Source: a virus
Length of the DNA stretch: 64,000 bases
IMG/VR virus record: IMGVR_UViG_3300037278_000114
Location: 1 to 64,000 of that record
Strand: one strand, 5' to 3'
Shown: positions 58,199 to 64,000 of the stretch, in pieces
Position numbering within the stretch: position 1 is the stretch's first letter
How the letters are laid out: every line of letters starts with the position of its first letter
Notes under the pieces: model-generated
What the model was told of the DNA's origin: nothing
The model's database searches: none
What the model saw: only the letters and a program-made list of their open reading frames with translations
Translations under genes and position numbers: made by a program

Positions 58199-58925
58199 CT
58201 AATACTGAAGGTGAGCGTTTCCGTGTGCCTTCAAGTAGTGAAGCACTCTCGGGCGTACCCTTTCCGCGCTGGTACATACCCCTAGCTTTGTTGCAAGCGT
58301 CTTCCAGTTCTCTCCCTTGAGAGAGCCGGTTGCGGTCGCTTCAGATATGTAGTCCACACACTCTCGAAGGAGGATATTTCGGTTCATGTTGGGTTCGGGA
58401 TTGACTACGACAGTAACCTCATCCCACGGGCACTTATCGTGTTCGTAGTGCAGTGCATCCTTCCGTCGCTTGTATAGCTTGGTAAGTATGAAGTGTCGGA
58501 TGATTTGAGTCAAGTACATCGTGAAATGCTTCGCGGGTGTAAGATTGGCAGGGCACAGCGACGGGTCGTACACCTGAATCTTATCGGAGAATCCTTGTGC
58601 CCGATAGATGCTGTCCGAAGAGAGGGACATCAGATGCAGGTACACATCCTGCACCCACTCTTCAAGGTCAGCCTCGTTTTCCGAACGAGCGTTCTCCTCC
58701 CTATCCAGCCGCTCCAGCCCCGTACTGTACTTCATGAACCTACGTACGGTGTTGGACACCAGCGAGGGATACCGCTTCATTAGGTCATCGAAGTTGACCG
58801 GGGGGGTGCCACGTTGGGTGTTGTAGATGGCTGTACGAAAGGAAGTCTTCTGCTTCTCCCTTGACGAACTTGTTAGAGCGATACTCTTGAAGCTGGATGC
58901 GAACGTGTTGGGATTCTAATTGCAT
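58199..58925 (-). CDS. Sigma-factor-like protein, with an apparent 1-nt frameshift near the 5' end
   Basis: The frame from 58780 (193 aa) has LEEWVQDVYLHLMSLS and FTMYLTQIIRHFILTKLYKR, like sigma region 2, and a C-terminal helix-turn-helix-like ENWKTLATKLGVCTSAERV. The same frame is coding upstream but has no start codon. Another frame starts at ATG 58925 behind a good promoter; removing one base in the GGG near 58858-58860 joins them into about 241 aa. Could direct transcription of phage genes; the sigma call is by pattern only. Confidence 0.55.
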
Positions 58926-58932
58926 GTCCCGA

Positions 58933-58961
58933 ATTGTAAAGCATGTTCGCGAGACTTACAA
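58933..58961 (-). promoter_or_regulatory. Promoter TTGTAA-N17-TACAAT
   Basis: -35 at 58956-58961, -10 at 58933-58938, ATG 58925 seven nt later (leaderless). Closest here to a standard sigma-70 promoter. Confidence 0.65.
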
Positions 58962-59243
58962 GGGGCAGTCTTTTCCACATACATGCGGAGCCTTCACCCA
59001 CTCACCGTAGAACTTACACTGGATGAACTTCTTCGCATCCGCGAGACAACTCTCGCTGCCAAGATAGACCTGAATGATTTCGTGAGTGAGAGTAGACAGA
59101 GTATCCTCGACCGGCTTGAAGAACAGGTACTCGCCATGCACCTTGGTGAAAGACAGCAGCGGTGACCACTTGGTCTTGCCGTCAACATGCACCTTGATTT
59201 TGAAGGCCACGTTCGTGTCGGTAGTGAGTTCGTCCTTGGTCAT
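58956..59243 (-). CDS. Hypothetical protein (95 aa)
   Basis: Small alpha/beta protein (VAFKIKVHVDGKTKWSPL; GEYLFFKPVEDTLSTL) with a C-terminal CGKDC. Leaderless start behind TATACT. Confidence 0.7.
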   Translation of the reverse strand: MTKDELTTDTNVAFKIKVHVDGKTKWSPLLSFTKVHGEYLFFKPVEDTLSTLTHEIIQVYLGSESCLADAKKFIQCKFYGEWVKAPHVCGKDCPL

Positions 59244-59249
59244 ACCTAC

Positions 59250-59277
59250 AGTATACCAAACCGTCAGGTTTTTCGAG
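59250..59277 (-). promoter_or_regulatory. Promoter CTCGAA-N16-TATACT
   Basis: -35 at 59272-59277, -10 at 59250-59255, ATG 59243 six nt on. Overlaps the 3' end of the 54-aa gene. Confidence 0.6.
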
Positions 59278-59428
59278 CAGCAGACTTCTCAAAAAAGTTT
59301 CTGATGAGCCAGTCATCGGCGTCGTACAAACCGAAGTGAGCGGCCAGTTTCCGAAGCTCAATCATCTGGTCTGTGAGGGAGCCTTGATGCTGAGCGGGAC
59401 GCGGGGTTGACTGAAGGCTATCTTGCAT
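59264..59428 (-). CDS. Small helical protein (54 aa)
   Basis: QMIELRKLAAHFGLYDADDW looks clearly coding. The start overlaps the end of the next gene upstream by 11 nt. Confidence 0.6.
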   Translation of the reverse strand: MQDSLQSTPRPAQHQGSLTDQMIELRKLAAHFGLYDADDWLIRNFFEKSAARKT

Positions 59429-59828
59429 GGCGTTCTTCTAGCTCCAGCATACGGACCTGAATGTCCGCCAGCATCTTGGTATACTTGCCCTGTATATAGA
59501 CTGGAGCCCTCAGGGCAAAGTTGGGGTGACTCATGATACGCTCCAGCTTATGCAACGAATTCTCCAGCTTGGAATAGTCGTTGTCGTTGTGGCTAGTGGT
59601 TACATGCATCCCATCGCAATACTCGCAAGGGTAGATGGCAATCTTCGCCAGCGGTCGAACCTGTCCCAACTTGAAGGCGTGTTGCAGGGCGGTCAGCGCA
59701 TGAGCGTGACGCAGCTTGGACGCACAGGAACGGAACTCATGGAAGGAGTATAGGCGATCTTCAAGGTTTCGCCTATGATGCCAGTGTCTACGCTTCTTCT
59801 TCGGTGTAGATTCCGTGCAGTTTTCCAC
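59418..59828 (-). CDS. Hypothetical basic protein with a CxxC (136 aa, GTG start)
   Basis: KKKRRHWHHRRNLEDRLYSF opening; YPCEYCDGMH motif then a helical C-terminus. GTG 59828 with AGAGGA chosen; it overlaps the acidic gene by 41 nt. Resembles other phage small DNA/RNA-binding proteins; not named. Confidence 0.65.
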   Translation of the reverse strand: MENCTESTPKKKRRHWHHRRNLEDRLYSFHEFRSCASKLRHAHALTALQHAFKLGQVRPLAKIAIYPCEYCDGMHVTTSHNDNDYSKLENSLHKLERIMSHPNFALRAPVYIQGKYTKMLADIQVRMLELEERHAR

Positions 59829-60183
59829 GAAGTTCCTCTTCCTCTTCCTCGTACGCCTTGTCCTCAGCGGCCTGAGCCTCTTCAAGGCTGTCGTACACGC
59901 CGATGACCTTGCCGTGGAAGTTCGCTTCAAACGCCTTATCTAACTCGTCATCCTCGAACACAGGGGCACCGTTCAGCGTGACCCCGCGAAGTTGAACAGC
60001 GTACTCTGCATCATACTCAAAGTCAGGATAGAAGTCATCATCCACGACCGGGGCGGGATCGGTGTCATTCGAGTGACCGTAGATGGCATCAAGACGCTCC
60101 TGCTCGATTTCAGCTTCAATCTCACGCATCGAATCCTCGTCATAGGACAGGCCACGCACGTATCCGTCTTCCTCGAAGCCCAC
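59788..60183 (-). CDS. Acidic hypothetical protein (131 aa, GTG start)
   Basis: Rich in Asp/Glu throughout, with VIGVYDSLEEAQAAEDKAYE near the C-terminus. GGGGG precedes the GTG one base after the DUF6011 gene stop. Confidence 0.65.
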   Translation of the reverse strand: MGFEEDGYVRGLSYDEDSMREIEAEIEQERLDAIYGHSNDTDPAPVVDDDFYPDFEYDAEYAVQLRGVTLNGAPVFEDDELDKAFEANFHGKVIGVYDSLEEAQAAEDKAYEEEEEELRGKLHGIYTEEEA

Positions 60184-60184
60184 G

Positions 60185-61258
60185 TTAAACCCCCACTGCG
60201 TCGTTCTGGAACTTCTTGTACCAGAAAGCGAACGCTTCATCTTCATTCATAATACCATCCATGGTGTAATCATCAGGACGGTCATTCTTCATCATGTTGA
60301 CCCGTGCAGCGAGTTCCTCGATGACCTGCTCCGTGAAGAGCGTAGCCTGACCCTGCTTGGAAGGGTAGTCGAGGTCTCCCGTGACCTTGTGGGTGGTCTT
60401 GACCACTTCAATGTCCAGAGCCGCATCCACCTCGTCCGACTTCTTGAGGTTCAGGTTCACAATCTTGCGACGGCTGAGAGCGATGGTCGCCTCTTCTACC
60501 GTCCAGCCCTGCGACTTGGCGAGTTCCACAGCCGCCTGAGCGTCAACCGGGAGGGGTTCAGCCGGAACTACCGGGGCCTTGTTGACCGGGTTCGCAGGGT
60601 TCTTCGCCCACATCTCATCGGCGAGTTGCTGAATCTTGGGGTCTTCGTTCACGGCGGCGAGGATAGCTGCCGGGGTGCGGGGCTTGCTGTATGCTGCGGT
60701 CGTGTTGTCGCTCGTCTGAGCCGGAAGAATAGGGGCGAAGCCAGCAATCAAGCCAGCCGACAGCTTGATGCAGATGGGGCCGAAGCCATCAGCGATAGAC
60801 TGGGCGTCGGTCAGCTTGCGGTGGCAACGAGCGCAACGACCTTCGTGCCAGATTTCCAGACCCTTGGGGAGCTTACCCTGAAGCAGGAGTTCCAGAACCC
60901 GCGAGAAAACCATGACAACCTGCGACTGCATGGTGACCTTGGACTTGGCAGTGGTGCGGAAGGTGGGAACCTTCGTCTTCCAATCCGGCACAACCCAGCC
61001 CATATATGTGTAGTCGCTCTCGTTGTCGGAGCCCGACAGGTAGTAGACGAAGAAGCGGCCCTTCCACTGCTCTTTGCCTTCCCGAATGAGGTAGGTGTAG
61101 TGGTTCATGCTGTGGACGTTGCGGAAGGTCAGGGTCACGTCCCCGGCGAACATGAACGCCAGAATCATCTGGGGGTCAATCATCGCGGCAGGGGTCAATT
61201 CCTTCTTGGCCTCTTCGGGGGTGTCTACAGGAGCCGGGGTGAGAACTATGTCTTCCAT
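60185..61258 (-). CDS. DUF6011-type Zn-finger protein (357 aa)
   Basis: GRCARCHRKLTDAQSIADGF plus GPIC is the DUF6011 zinc motif (around residue 145-168). The preceding domain (LTFRNVHSMNHYTYLIRE) is typical of the family. C-terminal third helical, including an UBA-like SQGWTVEEATIALSRR. DNA-associated role suspected only. Leaderless. Confidence 0.75.
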   Translation of the reverse strand: MEDIVLTPAPVDTPEEAKKELTPAAMIDPQMILAFMFAGDVTLTFRNVHSMNHYTYLIREGKEQWKGRFFVYYLSGSDNESDYTYMGWVVPDWKTKVPTFRTTAKSKVTMQSQVVMVFSRVLELLLQGKLPKGLEIWHEGRCARCHRKLTDAQSIADGFGPICIKLSAGLIAGFAPILPAQTSDNTTAAYSKPRTPAAILAAVNEDPKIQQLADEMWAKNPANPVNKAPVVPAEPLPVDAQAAVELAKSQGWTVEEATIALSRRKIVNLNLKKSDEVDAALDIEVVKTTHKVTGDLDYPSKQGQATLFTEQVIEELAARVNMMKNDRPDDYTMDGIMNEDEAFAFWYKKFQNDAVGV

Positions 61259-61264
61259 ACACGT

Positions 61265-61292
61265 AGTATACGGGGACTACAGGCACTTTGAA
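61265..61292 (-). promoter_or_regulatory. Promoter TTCAAA-N16-TATACT
   Basis: -35 at 61287-61292, -10 at 61265-61270, ATG 61258 six nt on. Confidence 0.7.
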
Positions 61293-61409
61293 CAGTAATT
61301 TTGGGAAATTTTTGTGTTTTAGGCTCCAGCAAAGCCCAAAGGTAACCCAAAAAAGCAACTTCCTGTCTCTTGGGTAAGAAGAGAACACAGTCACACCGGG
61401 GGAAATACC

Positions 61410-61634
61410 ATGGGACTACGTGTCATTCATATTATTAATGGTGAATGTGAAATTCTGCTTCACAAGACTCGCGACAATCAGGTCAAGCTTCGCATTAGCG
61501 AAGCTGCTTCGGACTCTGACCCCGAACCCGCCGACTTTGAAATTGAGGGTAGTGTAGAAGCTCTACAAAGCCTGTTCTCCACCCTCGACACAGTTATGAC
61601 CCACGTCAACTCAATCACCGAGGAGACAAACTAA
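61410..61634 (+). CDS. Small hypothetical protein, plus strand (74 aa)
   Basis: GGGGGAA precedes the ATG. Beta-rich start (LRVIHIINGECEILLHKTR), acidic middle, helical end. Followed without a gap by an HNH reading frame. Confidence 0.7.
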   Translation: MGLRVIHIINGECEILLHKTRDNQVKLRISEAASDSDPEPADFEIEGSVEALQSLFSTLDTVMTHVNSITEETN

Positions 61635-61883
61635 CTGATTAACTACCGTCATTGCTTCTATTGCGGGAAAGCTCTCAGCCGCCGTACCGGGGGTAAAGAT
61701 CATGTTATCCCCCGGTCGAAGGGTGGGAGCGACTCTCGCAAGAATATCGTGGATGCTTGTAGGAAGTGTAACACTGAGAAGGGGAACCTAATGCCAAATG
61801 AGTATCGAGCAGTGTTGGCGTTCAGACTAGGTGTAGAGCCTAGCAAGTTCAAGTTTCCCGGTGAGCTACTCCTCTTCATCTAA
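61635..61883 (+). CDS. HNH endonuclease with no standard start codon (82 codons)
   Basis: Complete small HNH: CFYCGKALS, KDHVIPRSKGGSDSRKNIVD, ACRKCNTEKGN. It begins directly after the TAA of the 74-aa gene, in that gene's frame. No ATG, GTG or TTG precedes the motif; candidates are CTG 61635 or ATT 61638 with GAGGAG upstream, or TAA readthrough. Its end overlaps the facing gene by 18 nt. Confidence 0.7.
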   Translation: MINYRHCFYCGKALSRRTGGKDHVIPRSKGGSDSRKNIVDACRKCNTEKGNLMPNEYRAVLAFRLGVEPSKFKFPGELLLFI

Positions 61884-62474
61884 TACCAACCCATCCTTAG
61901 GGTCGAGGATTGCCATGAGTTCATCTATATGGGGGGTGACTGCCTCATCCTCATCCGCCTCATAAATCTGCACATCTCCCTCCGCTGCCATCTGCACACC
62001 ACCGTCGCCCCTAACTGCTACCTTAGTCTTGAGACCGGGAACCACAGCACCCGAATTAACCAACTGCTCAGGAGTCCGCTGCATTGTCTTTACGCCCCTC
62101 TCCCGAGCACGACCCACAGCCTCGGGTCTATTCACCTTCATCACGCTCTGCACAGTGGAAGTGGACGCGGCTAATACTCCGCCTGTGTCTCCCACTTCAA
62201 TGCCCTGAGGAATCGGGTGGAGGTGAACTGGAACGACTGGAGCTTTTTGGGCCTCTTCAACCGCTTCATCGAGACGCTCACCAATGAGAAACATAAGCAT
62301 GGACAAAGAGGGGTCAGCCTTGTGCGTGGCACAAGCAACGAAGGTTCTTTCCACCTCTCCCTCGGTCAAAGCCTCCTTGCACTGGGCGTCCTTGAACTCC
62401 GCATACAGTTTGCAACCGCAAGACATATCCACACTAAGCCGGTGGATTGCTGTCTTGATAACTTTCATAGCCAT
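61866..62474 (-). CDS. Hypothetical protein (202 aa)
   Basis: An N-terminal Cys/His domain (DMSCGCKLYAEFKDAQC, VACATHK), then a flexible middle and an acidic tail. GGAGAAGG precedes the ATG. Unknown. Confidence 0.65.
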   Translation of the reverse strand: MAMKVIKTAIHRLSVDMSCGCKLYAEFKDAQCKEALTEGEVERTFVACATHKADPSLSMLMFLIGERLDEAVEEAQKAPVVPVHLHPIPQGIEVGDTGGVLAASTSTVQSVMKVNRPEAVGRARERGVKTMQRTPEQLVNSGAVVPGLKTKVAVRGDGGVQMAAEGDVQIYEADEDEAVTPHIDELMAILDPKDGLVLDEEE

Positions 62475-62649
62475 AGTGACCTTCTCCTCTACTCTGATTC
62501 ATATGAGCCCTGCTACACCTAAAGCAGAGATTGTGCCATTTGTCCGCACGAACTTTCTTACCACACTTTATGCGGAACAACGCCTTGTACCTTCCGCACT
62601 CAGCACACATCCCCCCTGCGGATTTCGTGGGCTGCTGTTTCACTGTCAT
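62434..62649 (-). CDS. Zn-ribbon small protein (71 aa)
   Basis: CAECGRYKALFRIKCGKK and CFRCSRAH form a probable zinc fold. GGAAGGGG precedes the ATG. Overlaps both neighbours by about 40-50 nt. Confidence 0.65.
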   Translation of the reverse strand: MTVKQQPTKSAGGMCAECGRYKALFRIKCGKKVRADKWHNLCFRCSRAHMNQSRGEGHYGYESYQDSNPPA

Positions 62650-62890
62650 CGAAGTCCCCTTCCTCGTAAGGTGCTGCTTCTTCAGTCCCCTCGCTATCAA
62701 AGAATCGTTGCCATTGCCCTACGCAGTCGGCGATGAGAGTATCCGCTTGCTCCTCTGTCAGGTTCATGATGTTGATATCAAGCAGAGGCTTAGTCTCCTC
62801 AGCGAAGTTGACGACGAGACCAAAGGGTTGTTCCTGCAACAGGTAAACCAAGTAGAGATGTACTGCCGCTGCTTTATCACTTGTTAGCAT
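62600..62890 (-). CDS. Hypothetical protein (96 aa)
   Basis: Helical/beta N-terminus (AVHLYLVYLLQEQPFGLVV), acidic C-terminus. AAGGGG precedes ATG 62890. Confidence 0.65.
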   Translation of the reverse strand: MLTSDKAAAVHLYLVYLLQEQPFGLVVNFAEETKPLLDINIMNLTEEQADTLIADCVGQWQRFFDSEGTEEAAPYEEGDFDDSETAAHEIRRGDVC

Positions 62891-62900
62891 CCACTTCCCC

Positions 62901-63710
62901 TTATAATGCGTGTCCCGCGAAAAGACCGCCGATGAAACCTGTGATAGCTCCCCACTTGAAGCCCTTGAGATAAGCCTTCTTCGTGTTGGTCTTTTCAACA
63001 TCCAACTTACCCTGCCATACAGCGTCTGACTGTTTTTGTTCCGTTGCCAGCAGGGTAGCGTACGAATCCTGTGCGGCTATGACCTTTGCCTGAGCGTCAG
63101 TGAGGCTGCTCTGACTATCCAGCGTCTTCTGCAACGAATCTAATTCCGTCTGACCGTTTTTGACTTGCGTCGTGAGGGCACTGTTGTCCGCCTGAAGCGA
63201 AGGTACAAGTTCAAGTTGGGCTATTGACTTTTCTGCGGTATCCTGCCCGATATTGACTGTCTTGCCGTCTGCCGCGACTACAACATCCGTAGGAATAACA
63301 TTAGGTACAAGAGACTTGAACCGGGTACTAAGCTCTGGGATGGTGGCGTTTAGGTCGGTGGTCTGCTGTTTCTGAGTTTGCTGTCCCCGCTGAATTATCT
63401 GGTTCGAGAGACTAGCGTTCTGCTGTGACAGTGCGGTGATAACAGCGACGGATGCCACCTTATCCTGATTTGCCTGAGCAGCGGTAACCTGAGCCGCCGT
63501 CTTGGCATCCGTCGCTGACTGTTGTGCCGCTGCGGCCTGCTGTTTTGTCCCGTCAAGCTGAGTCTGAAGGGAAGTCACCTTGCTCTGCTCAGAGCCACCA
63601 TATATGTTCAACCCCTTGTTGGTGCCCCACCCGAGCAGAGCGACAATGATGATTACAATCAGAAGACGTTCATGCGTCTTGACGTAACTGGATATCGCGC
63701 TGACCGACAT
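62901..63710 (-). CDS. Membrane-anchored coiled-coil protein (269 aa)
   Basis: One N-terminal membrane helix (LLIVIIIVALLGWG), a long Gln/Ala-rich coiled coil, and a C-terminal Gly-rich hydrophobic end (GFKWGAITGFIGGLFAG). The plan recalls spanin-like or tail-fibre-chaperone-sized phage proteins, but no lysis genes are near; no function assigned. Confidence 0.7.
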   Translation of the reverse strand: MSVSAISSYVKTHERLLIVIIIVALLGWGTNKGLNIYGGSEQSKVTSLQTQLDGTKQQAAAAQQSATDAKTAAQVTAAQANQDKVASVAVITALSQQNASLSNQIIQRGQQTQKQQTTDLNATIPELSTRFKSLVPNVIPTDVVVAADGKTVNIGQDTAEKSIAQLELVPSLQADNSALTTQVKNGQTELDSLQKTLDSQSSLTDAQAKVIAAQDSYATLLATEQKQSDAVWQGKLDVEKTNTKKAYLKGFKWGAITGFIGGLFAGHAL

Positions 63711-63711
63711 A

Positions 63712-64000
63712 TCAAACCTTCTCTTTCTTCTTAGCGCCCTTCAAACCATTGCGAGAGGCGTGCCATTTCTTAAGCCCCTCAATCATCTTCTTTTTATTCT
63801 TGTCAGAGAGCACTCTCTTCTTTTTGACGACTTTGGTGACTTCAGGGCTTTTACGAGGACGACCACGACGCTTAGGGGCAATCTGCCCCTTCTTGAGAGG
63901 GAGGGCGGGTTCCTCACTACTTAATACTGGGAGTTTCAAACTAGGGTCTAACTTAGAAATCATCTCTGCCGAGAACTTATAGTCCTTCCCGTACTTATTT
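63712..64000 (-). CDS. AT-hook, Lys-rich DNA-binding protein, partial at the right edge
   Basis: PKRRGRPRKSPEVTK is an AT-hook; the rest is Lys-rich (VLSDKNKKKMIEGLKKW). The frame is open to the window edge (YGKDYKFSAEM precedes M63963), so the true start lies outside. Confidence 0.7.
   Translation of the reverse strand, partial: NKYGKDYKFSAEMISKLDPSLKLPVLSSEEPALPLKKGQIAPKRRGRPRKSPEVTKVVKKKRVLSDKNKKKMIEGLKKWHASRNGLKGAKKKEKV

Noticed and set aside
60389-61291. Plus-strand open frame of 300 codons
   Set aside because: Antisense to the DUF6011 gene, which has a promoter, zinc motif and homologous domain.
1-64000. CRISPR array, IS element or integrase/attachment site
   Set aside because: No regularly spaced direct repeats, transposase, tyrosine/serine integrase or tRNA-end duplication was seen on reading both strands.

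Overview
The window looks like an internal block of a large tailed-phage (Caudoviricetes-type) genome, possibly a jumbo phage. Genes are small, tightly packed and nearly all on the minus strand, with ATGA, TAATG or GTGA start/stop overlaps. The recognisable ones are phage DNA, RNA and nucleotide metabolism: a split NAD-dependent DNA ligase, ThyX, dCMP deaminase, an SF2 helicase, an Rnl1-type RNA ligase, polynucleotide kinase-phosphatase, peptide deformylase, NUDIX and a gp88-like protein. Many small Cys-rich proteins of unknown role and tRNA-Ser(GGA) accompany them. No capsid, tail, terminase or lysis cassette is seen, so this is an accessory/early region. The host cannot be fixed. A -10 box placed 5-8 nt before the ATG (leaderless starts) recurs, which suggests a host where leaderless mRNAs are common (for example Deinococcus, Actinobacteria or Acidobacteria); this is inference only.

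Layout, left to right. 1-1.6 kb: tRNA-Ser, a tRNA-like element, a terminator and micro-ORFs. 1.6-6.3 kb: ligA broken in two, with a GIY-YIG endonuclease, an ADP-ribosyltransferase-like gene and small genes between the halves. 6.4-12.5 kb: a Zn-finger protein, a Mesh1/SpoT-like HD hydrolase, a second ADP-ribosyltransferase-like gene, a DUF5664-LAGLIDADG fusion and a lipoprotein. 12.5-21.3 kb: an envelope/transport block made of LemA-like, TPM-like, ABC ATPase, ABC permease, a solute-binding-OmpA fusion and two coiled-coil proteins. 21.4-30.6 kb: hypotheticals, dCMP deaminase, ThyX, a winged helix, NUDIX and a deoxyribosyltransferase. 30.6-40.5 kb: HD-GYP-like, dual-specificity phosphatase, HD protein, helicase. 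40.5-48.9 kb: hypotheticals, gp88-like, a P-loop protein. 48.9-57.8 kb: RNA repair (Rnl1, Pnkp), deformylase, glycosyltransferase, SLOG, endonuclease VII. 57.8-64 kb: a possible sigma-like factor, DUF6011, HNH, a membrane coiled-coil protein and an AT-hook protein.

Three themes stand out. First, mobile endonucleases: about ten GIY-YIG, HNH or LAGLIDADG genes or remnants, several fused to or splitting host genes. Second, a compact promoter whose -10 box sits directly before the start codon, seen at about a dozen genes on both strands. Third, a phage-borne ABC transporter whose solute-binding domain is fused to an OmpA peptidoglycan-binding domain, next to LemA- and TPM-like membrane proteins; this is the best candidate here for an undescribed system.

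Caution: at least five genes appear to need a 1-nt frameshift at or near short homopolymers. This may be real decay or residual sequencing indels, and should be checked on reads before biological meaning is assigned.
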